Origin: Stenotrophomonas maltophilia | GTDB taxonomy: Bacteria > Pseudomonadota > Gammaproteobacteria > Xanthomonadales > Xanthomonadaceae | Direction: 5' to 3' | Assembly: GCA_900113425.1 (NCBI GenBank) | Contig: FOZF01000002.1 | Span: forward strand, 947,027-1,011,026 | DNA: 64,000 nt | In this document: positions 52,570 through 63,403 of the stretch, piece after piece | Numbering within the stretch: the first letter of the stretch is position 1 | Layout of the letters: every line of letters starts with the position of its first letter | Notes under the pieces: generated by a model | The model's input: only the letters and a program-made list of their open reading frames with translations | The model's database searches: none | What the model was told of the DNA's origin: nothing | Position numbers and translations under genes: made by a program

Positions 52570-53967
52570 GTGATCAAGCCCCGTACCCCGCCCGGCACCC
52601 TTGAGCTGCTGCCGCGCGAGCAGATTGCGTTCCAGCGCATGCTGGACGTCATCCGCCGCAACTACGAGCGCTTCGGGTTCCTGCCGGTGGAGACGCCGGT
52701 GTTCGAGCTGTCCGATGTGCTGCTGACCAAGTCCGGTGGCGAGACCGAGCGCCAGGTGTACTTCGTGCAGTCCACCGGTGCGCTGGCCAATGCCGCCGAG
52801 TCGGGTGACCGCTCGCTTCCGGAAATGGCCCTGCGCTTCGACCTGACCGTGCCGCTGGCGCGCTATGTGGCTGAGCATGAGCATGAACTGACGTTCCCGT
52901 TCCGGCGCTACCAGATGCAGCGGGTGTACCGTGGTGAGCGTGCGCAGCGCGGCCGTTTCCGCGAGTTCTACCAGTGCGATATCGACGTGATCGGCAAGGA
53001 CAGCCTGAGCGTGCGGTACGACGCCGAAGTGCTGGCGGTGATCCATGCGGTGTTCTCGGAACTGCGCATCGGGGACTTCAGCATCCAGTTGAACAACCGC
53101 AAGCTGATGCGTGGCTTCTTCGAAAGCCTCGGCGTGGCCGAGGGCGAGCGCCAGCTGGCGGTGCTGCGTGAAGTGGACAAGCTGGACAAGCGGGGCGCCG
53201 ACTACGTGCGCGAGACGCTGGTGGGCGACGGGTTCGGCATTCCGGCCGGGGAGGTCGACAAGATCCTGGCATTCGTGGCCGTGCGTTCGCAGGGGCATGC
53301 CGATGCGCTGGCCCAGCTTTCGGCGCTGGAGGGCGCTGCGGGGTCCTCGGAAACGCTGCGTGCCGGCGTGGCCGAGCTGCGCGAAGTGCTGCAGCTGGTG
53401 CAGGCGCTGGGCGTGCCGGAGAGTGCGTACTGCCTCAACTTCTCCATCGCCCGTGGCCTGGATTACTACACCGGCACCGTCTATGAGACCACGCTGACCG
53501 ACCACCCGCAGATCGGTTCGATCTGCTCCGGCGGCCGCTATGAAGACCTGGCCAGCCACTACAGCAAGTCGAAGCTGCCCGGCGTTGGCATTTCGATCGG
53601 TCTGTCGCGCCTGTTCTGGCAGCTGCGTGAGGCGGGCCTGATCGACGGAATCGAGGCCAGCAGCGTGCAGGCGCTGGTGGCGCTGATGGATGAGCAGGGC
53701 ATGGCGCAGTCACTGGATATCGCCCGCCGCCTGCGGGCCGGCGGCATCAACACCGAAGTGCAGATGGAGCCGAAGAAGATCGGCAAGCAGTTCCAGTACG
53801 CGGCCAAGGCGGGCATCCGCTTCGTGGCGCTCGCCGGCGAGGACGAGCTGGCGCGCGGGGTGGTGGCGGTGAAGGATCTGCTCCGCGAGCAGCAGTTCGA
53901 GGTATCCCGCGAGGAGCTGGCCAGCACCCTGCAGGTGGAACTGGAACAGTCGAAGGTGATGGTGTGA
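52570..53967 (+). CDS. hisS: Histidyl-tRNA synthetase
   Basis: A 465-residue class II aminoacyl-tRNA synthetase that charges tRNA-His. Motif 1 lies in [18 protein letters not shown], the second motif in [19 protein letters not shown] with [13 protein letters not shown], the His-specific signature is [10 protein letters not shown] and motif 3 is [13 protein letters not shown]. The anticodon-binding domain is C-terminal. The GTG at 52570 is supported by CAGGAG 9-14 bases upstream and by the start [15 protein letters not shown], the normal beginning of the family. It lies before the his regulator; a terminator at 54020 ends it. Confidence 0.95.
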   Translation: MIKPRTPPGTLELLPREQIAFQRMLDVIRRNYERFGFLPVETPVFELSDVLLTKSGGETERQVYFVQSTGALANAAESGDRSLPEMALRFDLTVPLARYVAEHEHELTFPFRRYQMQRVYRGERAQRGRFREFYQCDIDVIGKDSLSVRYDAEVLAVIHAVFSELRIGDFSIQLNNRKLMRGFFESLGVAEGERQLAVLREVDKLDKRGADYVRETLVGDGFGIPAGEVDKILAFVAVRSQGHADALAQLSALEGAAGSSETLRAGVAELREVLQLVQALGVPESAYCLNFSIARGLDYYTGTVYETTLTDHPQIGSICSGGRYEDLASHYSKSKLPGVGISIGLSRLFWQLREAGLIDGIEASSVQALVALMDEQGMAQSLDIARRLRAGGINTEVQMEPKKIGKQFQYAAKAGIRFVALAGEDELARGVVAVKDLLREQQFEVSREELASTLQVELEQSKVMV

Positions 53968-54019
53968 ACTGACATTGCCATGCCGCCGCTCTCCTGGTGG
54001 GGCCGGCGCGACCTGGAAG

Positions 54020-54048
54020 ACGCCCGCCTTTGGCGGGCGTTTTCGTTT
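54020..54048 (+). terminator. Terminator after hisS
   Basis: A 9-bp stem (54020-54028 with 54032-54040) with loop TTT is followed by TTTCGTTT. It lies 53 bases after the hisS stop and before the his promoter. Confidence 0.85.
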
Positions 54049-54088
54049 CCGGCACCTGAATGACCGGGCCGAGGCGATGGGGGGTGGT

Positions 54089-54118
54089 TTGACGCACTGC
54101 GCAAGAATGCGCTAATGT
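54089..54118 (+). promoter_or_regulatory. Promoter of the his operon
   Basis: TTGACG (-35, 54089-54094) and TAATGT (-10, 54113-54118) are 18 bases apart, 39 bases upstream of the regulator start. The downstream half overlaps the 24-bp palindrome. Confidence 0.55.
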
Positions 54119-54137
54119 ACTAGCGCGCTATTACATT
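54114..54137. promoter_or_regulatory. Operator palindrome of the his operon
   Basis: A 24-bp inverted repeat, half-site AATGTACTAGCG and its complement CGCTATTACATT, is symmetric except for one base pair. It overlaps the -10 region and ends 19 bases before the TrpR-fold regulator start, as expected for autorepression. The TrpR operator is a similar two-fold site centred on CTAGnnnnCTAG-like halves. Confidence 0.75.
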
Positions 54138-54156
54138 GTTGCAAGAGATCCGCCCC

Positions 54157-54465
54157 GTGAAAGCCCGTCCCGACATCGCCGCCAAAGACCCCCAGGCCGA
54201 TCTGGAAGCCCTGGCCCAGGCGTTCGCGGCCCTGCGTGAGCCGGAGCAGGTCATGGCCTTCCTGCGTGACCTGTGTACTCCGGCCGAGCTGGAGGCCATG
54301 GCCGACCGCTGGAAAGTGGTGCCGCTGCTGCAGCAGGGAGTGCCGTACCGCGAGATCCACGAACGCACCGGGGTCAGCGTGACCACCACCGGGCGGGTGG
54401 CCCGCTCGCTCGAGCATGGCCATCGAGGCTATGCCGCTGCCATCGACCGCCTGGCCTCGCGCTGA
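54157..54465 (+). CDS. TrpR/YerC-family regulator, likely histidine repressor
   Basis: A 102-residue helical protein of the TrpR/YerC/YecD type. The block FLRDLCTPAELEAMADRWKV is followed by the helix-turn-helix VPYREIHERTGVSVTTTGRVAR, both typical of the family. TrpR binds its operator with tryptophan; here the gene is the first of the his operon, so a histidine-responsive repressor is likely. The GTG at 54157 was chosen because it places MKARPD at the start; a TTG at 54136 would fall inside the palindrome. The gap to hisG is 33 bases. Confidence 0.85.
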   Translation: MKARPDIAAKDPQADLEALAQAFAALREPEQVMAFLRDLCTPAELEAMADRWKVVPLLQQGVPYREIHERTGVSVTTTGRVARSLEHGHRGYAAAIDRLASR

Positions 54466-54498
54466 TCCGCGCCCCGTACCGAACTTCGAGACCTTCCC

Positions 54499-55410
54499 AT
54501 GAGTGCAACCCAGGCAGCCCCGGCACGAGACCGGCTGCGTATCGCCATCCAGAAGAGCGGGCGGCTTGCCGAGCCCGCCCGCAACCTGCTCAGTGCCTGC
54601 GGCCTGAGCTGGCGCGAAAGCCGTGACAAGCTGTTCTGCTACGGCGAATCGTTGCCGGTGGACCTGCTGCTGGTGCGCGACGACGACATTCCCGGCCTGA
54701 TTGCCGATGGTGTCTGCGACCTCGGCATCGTCGGTCGCAACGAACTGGACGAGCAGGCCGCCGCGCGTCGCCAGATCGGCCTGCCGGATGCCTATCAGGC
54801 CCTGCGGGGGCTGGGTTTCGGCCAGTGCCGGCTGATGCTGGCGGTGCCGGAGGACTGGCAATGGCAGGGACCGGCACAGCTGGCCGGCACGCGGATCGCC
54901 ACCAGCTATCCCGCCATCCTCAAGGCATGGCTGGTTGAGCAGGGCGTGGACGCACAGGTGGTGGAACTGTCCGGTTCGGTTGAGATCGCCCCGCGGCTGG
55001 GCACGGCCGACTTGATCTGCGATCTGGTGTCGAGCGGTGCCACCCTGCGTGCCAACCAGCTTGCGCCGGTGCACAACCTGCTGGACAGCGAGGCGGTGCT
55101 GGCCGGTGCGGTGCGCGTGCCCGATGACGCTCGAGCGGGCCTGCGCGCGATGCTGCTGCGCCGCCTCGATGGCGTGGTACAGAAGCAGGACCGCAAGCTG
55201 CTGATGTTCCGCGCCAGCGAAGACCGTGTTGATGCCCTGGCCCAGCTGCTGGCCGATGCCGGGCCGCTGGAGCGTCTGCCGGCTGACGGCGGCACGCTGC
55301 GGCTGCAGACCATGTGCCCCGGACCACTGAGCTGGCAGCGCATGGAGGAGCTTGAGCGTGCCGGCGCGCAGGGCCTGATGGTGTTGAGCGTGGAGCGGTC
55401 GCTGGCATGA
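54499..55410 (+). CDS. hisG: ATP phosphoribosyltransferase (long form)
   Basis: A 303-residue enzyme that joins ATP and PRPP in the first step of histidine synthesis. The start [34 protein letters not shown] and the C-terminal ACT-like domain ([11 protein letters not shown]) mark the long form, which is directly inhibited by histidine and needs no HisZ. The stop overlaps the hisD start (ATGA). It belongs to an operon led by the TrpR-fold gene. Confidence 0.96.
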   Translation: MSATQAAPARDRLRIAIQKSGRLAEPARNLLSACGLSWRESRDKLFCYGESLPVDLLLVRDDDIPGLIADGVCDLGIVGRNELDEQAAARRQIGLPDAYQALRGLGFGQCRLMLAVPEDWQWQGPAQLAGTRIATSYPAILKAWLVEQGVDAQVVELSGSVEIAPRLGTADLICDLVSSGATLRANQLAPVHNLLDSEAVLAGAVRVPDDARAGLRAMLLRRLDGVVQKQDRKLLMFRASEDRVDALAQLLADAGPLERLPADGGTLRLQTMCPGPLSWQRMEELERAGAQGLMVLSVERSLA

Positions 55411-56702
55411 ATCGTCTGATCTGGTCGCAACTTGATGAGGCCGCGCGCAGTGCGGCACTGACCCGCCCGGTGCAGGCCGTGGCGCAGCAGACGCGCGACG
55501 CGGTCGCGACCCTGATCGCGCAGGTGCGCGCGCAGGGCGACGAGGCGCTGCGTGTGATCACCGCACGCTTTGACGGTGTGCATCTGCCGTCCTTTGAAGT
55601 GTCCGACGCCGAATTCGCCGCTGCAGAAGCGGCGGTGCCGGGCGATCTGCGCCAGGCCATGGTGGAAGCGGCCGGGCGCATCGCGCGCTTCCACAGCGCG
55701 GGCATGGGCCAGGGCTATGCGGTGGAGACCGCGCCGGGCGTGGTCTGTGAGCGCATGCTGCGGCCGATCGGCCGGGTCGGCCTGTACGTGCCGGCCGGCA
55801 GCGCACCGCTACCGTCCACAGCCTTGATGCTGGGCGTGCCGGCGCAGCTGGCCGGGTGTCCGCAGGTGGTGCTGTGCACGCCACCGCGCGCCGATGGCAG
55901 CGCCGATCCGGCGGTGCTGGTGGCTGCCAGGCTGACCGGCGTGCAGCGCGTTTTCAAGCTGGGGGGCGCGCAGGCGATCGCTGCGATGGCCTATGGCACC
56001 GCCAGCGTTCCGGCCTGCGACAAGCTGTTCGGGCCCGGCAACAGCTTCGTCACCGAAGCCAAGCAGCAGGTCGCGCAGAACGGCGCGGCGGCGATCGACA
56101 TGCCTGCGGGGCCGTCGGAAGTTCTGGTGATTGCCGATGCCGGCGCCAATCCGGCGTTTGTAGCTGCCGATCTGCTGTCGCAGGCCGAGCACGGCCCCGA
56201 CTCGCAGGTGCTGCTGCTGACCGATGATGCCGCGATGCTGGCCGCGGTCGAGGCCGAAGTGGAACGCCAGGTCGCGCTGCTGCCGCGGCAGGAGATCGCT
56301 CGCCAGGCGCTTTCGGCGTCGCGCCTGATCCTGGTCGACACGCTGGCCGATGCCTTCGCGATCAGCAACCGCTATGCCCCTGAGCACCTGATCCTGGCCC
56401 TGCGCGAACCACGCGGCTGGCTTGATCGGGTGCAGGCTGCAGGCTCGGTGTTCCTCGGCGATTACACCCCCGAGGCATTGGGTGACTACTGCAGTGGTAC
56501 CAACCATGTGCTGCCCACCGCAGGCGCCGCACGTGCGTACAGCGGTGTCAGCGTGGCCAGCTTCCAGAACTTCATCAGCGTGCAGAGTGCCAGCGCCGCG
56601 GGACTGGCGGCGATCGGCGGCTGCGCGCGCACCCTTGCCAGCGCCGAGGGGCTGGACGCGCACGAGCGCGCCGTCGCCCTGCGCATGGAGGTGGCTGCAT
56701 GA
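55407..56702 (+). CDS. hisD: Histidinol dehydrogenase
   Basis: A 431-residue zinc-dependent enzyme that oxidises histidinol to histidine with two NAD+. Signatures are [35 protein letters not shown], the nucleotide region [19 protein letters not shown], and the metal and catalytic residues in RYAPEHLIL and [23 protein letters not shown] overlaps at both ends. Confidence 0.97.
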   Translation: MNRLIWSQLDEAARSAALTRPVQAVAQQTRDAVATLIAQVRAQGDEALRVITARFDGVHLPSFEVSDAEFAAAEAAVPGDLRQAMVEAAGRIARFHSAGMGQGYAVETAPGVVCERMLRPIGRVGLYVPAGSAPLPSTALMLGVPAQLAGCPQVVLCTPPRADGSADPAVLVAARLTGVQRVFKLGGAQAIAAMAYGTASVPACDKLFGPGNSFVTEAKQQVAQNGAAAIDMPAGPSEVLVIADAGANPAFVAADLLSQAEHGPDSQVLLLTDDAAMLAAVEAEVERQVALLPRQEIARQALSASRLILVDTLADAFAISNRYAPEHLILALREPRGWLDRVQAAGSVFLGDYTPEALGDYCSGTNHVLPTAGAARAYSGVSVASFQNFISVQSASAAGLAAIGGCARTLASAEGLDAHERAVALRMEVAA

Positions 56703-57793
56703 ATGCCGGGATCGACGAGGTGCTGGCGCTGGTGCGCCCCGACCTGCAGGCCTTTGCAGGTTACAGCTCGGCGCGCAGTGCGGCAGTGCAGGGCGATGTC
56801 TGGCTGAACGCCAACGAATCGGCCTGGGCCAACCCCGCGGACGCCGAGGGCCGCAGCCGGCGCTATCCAGAGCCCCAGCCACAGGCGTTGCGCGATGGAC
56901 TGGCTTCGCTGTATGGCGTGCAGCCGCAACAGGTGCTGGTCGGGCGTGGCAGCGATGAAGCCATCGACCTGCTGGTGCGCGCGCTGTGCGTGCCGGGGCG
57001 CGATGGCGTGCTGGTCACGCCGCCGGTGTTCGGCATGTATGCGGTCTGCGCACGGCTGCAGGGCGCGCCTCTGATCGAGGTGCCCCTGGTCGATGCCGCG
57101 GACGGCCTGCGCGCTGACCTGGATGCGGTGATCGAATCGGCCAGAGCACGCAATGCGAAGCTGGTGTTTCTGTGTGCGCCCTCCAACCCGGCCGGCAGCG
57201 ATATCGCCCTGGCCGACATCGAGCGTGTGGCCGGAGCGCTGCGCGGTCGAGCACTTGTCGTGGTCGATGAAGCCTATGTCGAGTACGCGCAGCGGCCGTC
57301 GGCGACCTCCCTGCTTGCCACGCACGCCAATGTGGCAGTGCTGCGCACGCTTTCCAAAGCCCATGCGCTGGCGGCGGCACGGATCGGCACGTTGATCGCC
57401 GCGGCAGAACTGATCGCGGTGCTGCGTCGCTGCCAGGCTCCGTACCCGGTGCCGACGCCGTGCGCGGAACTGGCGGTGCAGGCGCTGCAGCCGGCGGCGC
57501 TGGCACGCACACGCGAGCGCGTGGCCACCGTGATCGCCGAACGCGAGCGCCTGCGCGCTGCGCTGCAGGGCCTGCCTGGCGTACGCCAGGTCCATACGTC
57601 CGCAGGCAACTACCTGCTGGTGCGCTTTGCCGATGCCCAGGGCGCGTTCGATGCGTTGCTGGCGGCCGGCGTGGTGGTGCGCGACCAGCGTGCAGCCCCG
57701 CAGCTGGACGATGCGCTGCGGATCAGCGTCGGCAGCCCCGAAGAGAATGACCGCGTGCTTGCGGCCCTGTCGGCCCGGAGGGCCGTTGCATGA
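56699..57793 (+). CDS. hisC: Histidinol-phosphate aminotransferase
   Basis: A 364-residue PLP aminotransferase. The blocks [40 protein letters not shown] and the cofactor Lys in [15 protein letters not shown] near residue 220 match the HisC class. It converts imidazole acetol phosphate to histidinol phosphate with glutamate. The SKAH variant (usual SKAFGLAG) is seen in this group. The gene overlaps hisD and hisB by 4 bases each. Confidence 0.96.
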   Translation: MNAGIDEVLALVRPDLQAFAGYSSARSAAVQGDVWLNANESAWANPADAEGRSRRYPEPQPQALRDGLASLYGVQPQQVLVGRGSDEAIDLLVRALCVPGRDGVLVTPPVFGMYAVCARLQGAPLIEVPLVDAADGLRADLDAVIESARARNAKLVFLCAPSNPAGSDIALADIERVAGALRGRALVVVDEAYVEYAQRPSATSLLATHANVAVLRTLSKAHALAAARIGTLIAAAELIAVLRRCQAPYPVPTPCAELAVQALQPAALARTRERVATVIAERERLRAALQGLPGVRQVHTSAGNYLLVRFADAQGAFDALLAAGVVVRDQRAAPQLDDALRISVGSPEENDRVLAALSARRAVA

Positions 57794-58863
57794 CCCCGAT
57801 CCTGTTCATCGACCGCGACGGTACCCTCATCGAGGAACCTTCCGACTTCCAGATCGACGCCTACGAGAAACTGCGCTTCGTGCCGCAGGTGATTCCGGCA
57901 CTGCTGAAGCTGCGTGATGCCGGCTACCAGTTCGTCATCGTCACCAACCAGGATGGCCTCGGCAGCGAGGGCTATCCGCGCGCCAGCTTCGATGGACCGA
58001 ACGATCTGATGCTGCAGATCTTCGAAAGCCAGGGCATCGTGTTTCGTGACGTGCTGATCGACTGCAGCTGGCCACAGGACAATGCCCCGACCCGCAAGCC
58101 CGGCATCGGCCTGATGACGGCCTACCTGCAGGACCGCAGCATTGACTGGGCACGCTCGGCGATGGTCGGCGACCGCATCACCGACCTGCAGTTCGCCGAC
58201 AACCTCAACATCCGTGGCTTCCAGCTGCGCACGGCGCAGTTCGGCGGTGACTGGGACTGGCCGGGCATCGCCCACGCACTGGCCGATGCGCCGCGCACGG
58301 CCGTGGTCCAGCGCAACACGAAGGAAACGAAGATCCGCGTCGAGCTGGATCTGGATCGCGCCGGTGACGCCACCATCCGCACCGGGTTGCCGTTCTTCGA
58401 TCACATGCTGGAACAGATCGGCAAGCACGGTGGTTTTGCGCTGGACATCCGCGCCGAGGGCGACCTGCACATCGACGAGCATCACACCATCGAGGACACT
58501 GGGCTGGCGCTGGGCCAGGCGCTGCGCGAAGCCTTGGGCGACAAGCGCGGCATCGGCCGCTACGGGTTCACCCTGCCGATGGACGAGGCCCTGGCCAGCG
58601 CAGCGCTGGACTTCAGTGGCCGGCCCTATTTCGTCTTCGAGGGCGAGTTCAAGCGCGAGCGCGTGGGCGACATGCCGACCGAACTGGTGCCGCATTTCTT
58701 CCGCTCGCTGTGCGATGCAGGTGGATTGAATCTCAATCTGCAGGTGCGTGGCGACAATGACCACCACAAGGTGGAGGCCTGTTTCAAGGCGCTGGCCCGC
58801 GCGCTGCGCCCGGCGCTGGCGCGCCAGGGCACGGCGCTGCCCTCGACCAAGGGGGCCCTGTGA
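57790..58863 (+). CDS. hisB: Bifunctional histidinol-phosphatase/imidazoleglycerol-phosphate dehydratase
   Basis: A 357-residue fusion. Residues 1-165 are a HAD phosphatase: [26 protein letters not shown] and VGDRITD. Residues 170-357 are the dehydratase: [35 protein letters not shown] and [18 protein letters not shown] with manganese-binding His. The E. coli zinc cysteine cluster of the phosphatase is missing: the corresponding stretch is [15 protein letters not shown]. The GTG of hisH overlaps its TGA. Confidence 0.96.
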   Translation: MTPILFIDRDGTLIEEPSDFQIDAYEKLRFVPQVIPALLKLRDAGYQFVIVTNQDGLGSEGYPRASFDGPNDLMLQIFESQGIVFRDVLIDCSWPQDNAPTRKPGIGLMTAYLQDRSIDWARSAMVGDRITDLQFADNLNIRGFQLRTAQFGGDWDWPGIAHALADAPRTAVVQRNTKETKIRVELDLDRAGDATIRTGLPFFDHMLEQIGKHGGFALDIRAEGDLHIDEHHTIEDTGLALGQALREALGDKRGIGRYGFTLPMDEALASAALDFSGRPYFVFEGEFKRERVGDMPTELVPHFFRSLCDAGGLNLNLQVRGDNDHHKVEACFKALARALRPALARQGTALPSTKGAL

Positions 58864-59462
58864 GCGAAGTCGCGCTGATCGATGCCGGCGGTGCCAATCT
58901 GGGTTCCGTACGCTATGCGCTGGAACGGCTGGGCGCCAGTGTGCGCCTGGTACGCGACGCAGAGGGGCTGGCGGGCGCACGGCGGGTGATCCTGCCCGGC
59001 GTCGGTGCGGCAGGGCCCGGCATGCAGCGCCTGCATGCGCAGGGATTGGTGGAACCGTTGCGACGGATCGAGGTGCCGTTGATGGGCATCTGCCTGGGCA
59101 TGCAGCTGCTGTTCGAGCGCTCGGAAGAAGCCGGCGTGGAAGCGCTCGGCCTGATTCCCGGGGTGGTGCGCAAGCTGGTACCGGCGTGCGGCATCCGTGT
59201 GCCGCACATGGGATGGAACCGCCTGCTGCCACTGCGGTCTTCGTTGCTGCTGCGCGATGTGCCTGATCGCGCAAGCGCTTACTTCGTGCACAGCTACGCC
59301 GCGCCATTGAACAGCCATACGGTGGCCGCCTGCGATCACGGCGGCCTGTTCACTGCCGTGGTGGAGCAGGGGCGCTACTTCGGTGCGCAGTTCCATCCCG
59401 AACGCTCCGGCGATACCGGATCGCTGATGTTGCGCAACTTCCTCGAGGGCACCGCTGCATGA
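58860..59462 (+). CDS. hisH: Imidazole glycerol phosphate synthase, glutaminase subunit
   Basis: A 200-residue class I glutamine amidotransferase that gives ammonia to HisF. The nucleophile Cys is in [16 protein letters not shown] near residue 80 and the His and Glu of the triad are in [13 protein letters not shown] near 185. The GTG start overlaps the hisB stop. It pairs with HisF encoded further on. Confidence 0.97.
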   Translation: MSEVALIDAGGANLGSVRYALERLGASVRLVRDAEGLAGARRVILPGVGAAGPGMQRLHAQGLVEPLRRIEVPLMGICLGMQLLFERSEEAGVEALGLIPGVVRKLVPACGIRVPHMGWNRLLPLRSSLLLRDVPDRASAYFVHSYAAPLNSHTVAACDHGGLFTAVVEQGRYFGAQFHPERSGDTGSLMLRNFLEGTAA

Positions 59463-60193
59463 GTTTCACCGTCTACCCCGCACTGGATATCCGCGAAGGC
59501 CGCGTGGTGCGGCTGCGGCAGGGCGATTACGCAAAGGAAACGCACTACGGCGACGATCCCCTGCCGCGCGCGCAGGCATTCGCCGCGCAGGGCGCGCGAT
59601 GGATGCACCTGGTCGACCTGGACGCAGCGCGTGCCGGTGGTTACACGCTGGCGCCGCTGCTGGCGGCGGTTCGCACGCAGACAGCGTTGCAGGTGCAGAC
59701 CGGCGGCGGCGTGCGTGGCCGTGATGATGTGGCGCGTATTCTCGATGCGGGCGCGAGCCGGGTGGTGGTGGGGTCGCTGGCGGTGCGCAGGCCCGATGAG
59801 GTGGTCGGCTGGCTGCAGGCGTTCGGTGCCGATCACATCACCATCGCCCTGGATGCCCGCCAGGACCCGCGGGGCCAGTGGCAGCTGCCGGTGCACGGCT
59901 GGACCGAGAACGCGGGCGTGACCCTCGATGACCTTGCCCTGCGGTATGCGCAAGCGGGCATGCGCCACCTGTTGTGTACCGACATCGCCCGTGACGGCAT
60001 GCTGGCCGGGCCGAACATCGGCCTGTACCAGCACCTGGCGGCGCTGCTGCCGGGCGTGCAGGTACAGGCCTCCGGCGGTATCCGCGATGTGGCGGACGTG
60101 GCCGAGGCGCGTGCGGCCGGCTGCGGCGGCGCCATTCTTGGCAAGGCACTGCTGGAACAGCGCATGGACCTGAAGGAGGCGCTGGCATGCTGA
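59459..60193 (+). CDS. hisA: ProFAR isomerase
   Basis: A 244-residue TIM barrel that opens the ribose ring of ProFAR to PRFAR. The first catalytic Asp is in [18 protein letters not shown] and the second in [16 protein letters not shown] near residue 180; the phosphate loops are [12 protein letters not shown] and [12 protein letters not shown]. The ATG at 59459 overlaps hisH, and its end overlaps hisF by 7 bases. Confidence 0.97.
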   Translation: MSFTVYPALDIREGRVVRLRQGDYAKETHYGDDPLPRAQAFAAQGARWMHLVDLDAARAGGYTLAPLLAAVRTQTALQVQTGGGVRGRDDVARILDAGASRVVVGSLAVRRPDEVVGWLQAFGADHITIALDARQDPRGQWQLPVHGWTENAGVTLDDLALRYAQAGMRHLLCTDIARDGMLAGPNIGLYQHLAALLPGVQVQASGGIRDVADVAEARAAGCGGAILGKALLEQRMDLKEALAC

Positions 60194-60963
60194 GTCGCCG
60201 CATCATTCCCTGCCTGGACGTGCGCGAAGGACGGGTGGTCAAGGGGGTGCGCTTCCGTGACCACGTGGACATGGGGGATATCGCCGAATTGGCACAGCGT
60301 TACCGCGACCAGGGGGCCGATGAGCTGGTGTTCTACGACATCGGCGCCAGCCCCGAGGCGCGTTCGGTCGATGTGGCCTGGGTCGAGCGCATCGCACGGC
60401 TGATCGATATCCCGTTCTGCGTGGCCGGTGGCATCGACAGCGTGGAAACCGCACGGCGCGTGCTGTTTGCCGGTGCCGACAAGATCTCGATCAATTCGCC
60501 GGCACTGGGCCGTCCCGCACTGATCGACGAGCTGGCTGCGGAGTTCGGCGTGCAGTGCGTGGTGGTCGGCGTCGACTCGGTGCGCGAGGCCGATGGCGAG
60601 TGGCGGGTGCGCCGGTTCAGTGGCGACCCGGACAAGACCCGGCCGGTGCCCATACGCACGCTGGATTGGATCGTCGAGGCACAGCGGCGCGGCGCAGGCG
60701 AAATCGTGCTGAACTGCATGGACAGCGACGGGGTGCGCCGCGGCTACGATGTGGCCCAGCTGCAGCAGGCGCGTGCGTTGTGCCAGGTGCCGCTGATCGC
60801 GTCCGGTGGTGCGGGCACGATGGAGCATTTTGCCGAGGCCTTCGACCGCGCCGATGTGGATGGTGCGCTGGCTGCCAGCGTGTTCCACAGCGGCGCCATC
60901 GCCATTGCAGACCTGAAGCGCTACCTGCGCGAACAGCAGATCGAGGTACGGGATGTCTATTGA
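60187..60963 (+). CDS. hisF: Imidazole glycerol phosphate synthase, cyclase subunit
   Basis: A 258-residue TIM barrel that converts PRFAR and ammonia to imidazole glycerol phosphate and AICAR. Catalytic Asp residues are in [17 protein letters not shown] and [14 protein letters not shown] near 130; phosphate loops are [10 protein letters not shown] and [12 protein letters not shown]. The gene overlaps hisA by 7 and hisIE by 11 bases. Confidence 0.97.
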   Translation: MLSRRIIPCLDVREGRVVKGVRFRDHVDMGDIAELAQRYRDQGADELVFYDIGASPEARSVDVAWVERIARLIDIPFCVAGGIDSVETARRVLFAGADKISINSPALGRPALIDELAAEFGVQCVVVGVDSVREADGEWRVRRFSGDPDKTRPVPIRTLDWIVEAQRRGAGEIVLNCMDSDGVRRGYDVAQLQQARALCQVPLIASGGAGTMEHFAEAFDRADVDGALAASVFHSGAIAIADLKRYLREQQIEVRDVY

Positions 60964-61573
60964 GGTGCGACCGTCGCTGCAGGCCTTGCAGGGGCTGGAC
61001 TGGAGCAAGGGGGACGGCCTGCTGCCTGCGGTGGTGCAGGACGCCGACACCCTGCAGGTGCTGATGCTGGGTTACGTCAACGCGGAGTCGCTGGCCGCGA
61101 CGCTTGCCGTCGGGCACATGACCTTCTACAGCCGCAGCAGGCAGCGGCTGTGGACCAAGGGCGAGCAGTCCGGCAACGTGCTGGCGGTGCAGTCCATCAG
61201 CGTGGACTGCGATGCCGATACGCTGCTGGTGCTGGCCCGCCCGGCAGGACCGACCTGCCACACCGGTGCGGAGAGCTGTTTCGACCAGGCGCCGAAGGAT
61301 TTCCTGGGCGGGCTGGGGCAACTGGTGGCCATGCGTGAAGCGCAGCGTCCGCCTGGCAGTTACACCACCCGCCTGTTCGAGGACGGCATCCGCCGCATCG
61401 CGCAGAAGGTGGGCGAGGAAGGCGTGGAGACCGCTCTGGCCGCAGTCGCACAGGATGACGCGGCGCTGCTGGGCGAGGCTTCGGACCTGCTGTATCACCT
61501 GCTGGTGCTGCTGCGCGCACGCGGCCTGTCGCTTGACGATGCCCGGCGGGTGCTGGAAACGCGCCATCGTTGA
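60953..61573 (+). CDS. hisIE: Bifunctional phosphoribosyl-AMP cyclohydrolase/-ATP pyrophosphatase
   Basis: A 206-residue fusion that carries out the second and third steps of histidine synthesis. The HisI part has the metal ligands [12 protein letters not shown] and [11 protein letters not shown]; the HisE part begins near residue 115 with [20 protein letters not shown] and [10 protein letters not shown]. It ends the his operon, which thus holds all eight genes hisGDCBHAF(IE) of the pathway. Confidence 0.97.
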   Translation: MSIEVRPSLQALQGLDWSKGDGLLPAVVQDADTLQVLMLGYVNAESLAATLAVGHMTFYSRSRQRLWTKGEQSGNVLAVQSISVDCDADTLLVLARPAGPTCHTGAESCFDQAPKDFLGGLGQLVAMREAQRPPGSYTTRLFEDGIRRIAQKVGEEGVETALAAVAQDDAALLGEASDLLYHLLVLLRARGLSLDDARRVLETRHR

Positions 61574-61691
61574 TGGCTGCATGTGGCCCGCGGTCCGCAC
61601 GCGCTTCCGGCGCCGGCCCTGTTGCACCCGGGCGGCAGACGGCCATGGCTCCGCTCTACAATAGGGAGTCTTCTTCTTTGCCGGATTGCCC

Positions 61692-63281
61692 ATGAAATCG
61701 CCCGCTGCGTGGCTGTGCTGCCTCTTGCTGACCTCGCCGGCCTGGGCTGCGGATACGGTTGTCAGCGGCAAGGTCTACCTGGAACGCGACGGCAGGCCGG
61801 GCCGTGGTGCGACCGACCCGGGCCTGGCCGGGGTGCAGGTGTCCAACGGCGAGCGCATCGTGAAGACCGCGGCCGATGGCAGTTACAGCCTGCCCGTGCG
61901 GGAGGGCCAGACGGTGTTCGTGATCAAGCCGGATGCGTACGCGTTCCCGAAGGCGAGCGACGGCCTGCCGTCGTTCTGGCGTCATTTCCAACCCAACGGC
62001 TCGCCTGCACTGAAGTACGGTGGCATCGCCGCAACCGGCGACGCCACCCGCAACTGGGACTTCGCGCTGCAGACGGATCGCCGTGACAACCGGCGTGGTT
62101 TCCAGATGCTGGTGTTCACCGATTCACAGACGGCCAGCCTCAAGGACATCGGCTACTACCAGCAGTCCATCGTGGCGCCGCTGGTCGGCCAGACCCGGGC
62201 GCGGCTTGGCACGACGCTCGGCGATATCGTCAATGATGACCTGACGCTGTATCCGGCCATCAACAAGGTCACCACGCAGCTGGGCGTGCCCTGGTTCCAT
62301 GTGCCGGGCAACCACGATCTCGATTTCGATGCCGCCGTCGACGAGCATTCGCTGGACAGCTGGCGCAACGTCTACGGCCCGGACACGTACGCCGTGGAGG
62401 AGGGCGGTGCCAGCTTCGTGTTCCTCGACGATGTGGTGTACGACCCGAAGGCCAGGCCGAGCTACGTCGGTGGCCTGCGCGAGGATCAGTTCGCGTTCCT
62501 TGCCGCCTACCTCAAGGGCCTGCATCGCGACCGCCTGCTGGTGCTGGGCATGCACATTCCGCTGTTCGATGCGGCACCGGGGCGCGAGAGCTTCCGGCAC
62601 GCCGACCGGCAGCGCCTGTTCGACCTGCTGAAGGACTTCCGCAACGTGCTGGTCCTGAGCGGCCACAGCCACACCCAGCAGCATGTCTACCATGGCAGGG
62701 CCGAGGGCTGGCACGGCGAAAAGCCCCTGCACGAGTACAACGTCGGTGCCAACTGCGGTGCGTTCTGGTCCGGTGTGAAGGATGCTGCCGGCGTGCCGGA
62801 CAGCACCATGAGCGACGGCACGCCAAAGGGCTACGCGCTGCTGGATGTGGCTGGCAACGGCAGCTATCGCCTGCAGTATCGCGTGGCCGGGGCGCCAGCC
62901 GGCGAGCAGATCGGCCTGCATGCGCCGAAGGTGCTGCGCCAGGGCGCGTACCCGGCGTGGGGCGTGTACGCCAACGTGTACATGGGTGAGGACGCGAGCG
63001 TGGTCGAGTACCGCGTGGACGGCGGGGCATGGCAGCCGATGAAGCAGGTCCGCCAGCCCGACCCGCGGCTGCTGGTGGAGAATGCGGCGGACGACCTGTC
63101 CAGCGTGCTGCGCGGCTACGATCGCTCGCCGGAGGCCACCGCTTCGCCGCATCTGTGGCGCGGCGCGCTGCCCACCCACCTGGCCGTGGGCGACCACCGG
63201 ATCGACGTGCGTTCGACCCAGCCGGATGGTGCGGTATTCACCGCCACCACCCGTTATAGTCTGCAGACCGCAGAGCCCTGA
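61692..63281 (+). CDS. Secreted calcineurin-like metallophosphoesterase
   Basis: A 529-residue exported enzyme (signal AAWLCCLLLTSPAWAA). The N-terminal part is a beta-sandwich (GVQVSNGERIVKTAADGSYS), then the metallophosphoesterase core: VFTDSQ, GDIVND, VPGNHDLDFD, LGMHIPL and LSGHSHTQQ. The first motif ends in Gln (D-x-Q instead of D-x-H), usual for this N-domain/C-domain subfamily. The C-terminal beta domain follows GAFWSG. It lies 118 bases after hisIE. TACAAT at 61657-61662 may be its -10 element. The substrate is unknown; a phosphodiester of a nucleotide or lipid is likely. Confidence 0.88.
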   Translation: MKSPAAWLCCLLLTSPAWAADTVVSGKVYLERDGRPGRGATDPGLAGVQVSNGERIVKTAADGSYSLPVREGQTVFVIKPDAYAFPKASDGLPSFWRHFQPNGSPALKYGGIAATGDATRNWDFALQTDRRDNRRGFQMLVFTDSQTASLKDIGYYQQSIVAPLVGQTRARLGTTLGDIVNDDLTLYPAINKVTTQLGVPWFHVPGNHDLDFDAAVDEHSLDSWRNVYGPDTYAVEEGGASFVFLDDVVYDPKARPSYVGGLREDQFAFLAAYLKGLHRDRLLVLGMHIPLFDAAPGRESFRHADRQRLFDLLKDFRNVLVLSGHSHTQQHVYHGRAEGWHGEKPLHEYNVGANCGAFWSGVKDAAGVPDSTMSDGTPKGYALLDVAGNGSYRLQYRVAGAPAGEQIGLHAPKVLRQGAYPAWGVYANVYMGEDASVVEYRVDGGAWQPMKQVRQPDPRLLVENAADDLSSVLRGYDRSPEATASPHLWRGALPTHLAVGDHRIDVRSTQPDGAVFTATTRYSLQTAEP

Positions 63282-63316
63282 GCCACGGGCGCCGCTGCGG
63301 GCAGGGTCATGGCAGG

Positions 63317-63330
63317 GCCGGCATGCCGGC
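63317..63330. repeat. GC-rich palindrome before glk
   Basis: GCCGGCATGCCGGC is a perfect 14-bp palindrome 36 bases after the phosphoesterase stop. It resembles the arms of the other GC-rich repeats here and may help end transcription. Confidence 0.35.
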
Positions 63331-63403
63331 GCGGCGCCGTGCTAGGCAAAGCGACCCTGATGCCTGAGAATCGGTGCGATTCAATCGATTCAAGCAGGCC
63401 AGA

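Noticed and set aside
63381..63392. TCAATCGATTCA, a possible LacI-type site before glk.
   Set aside because: The dyad is short with mismatched ends and no related site supports it.
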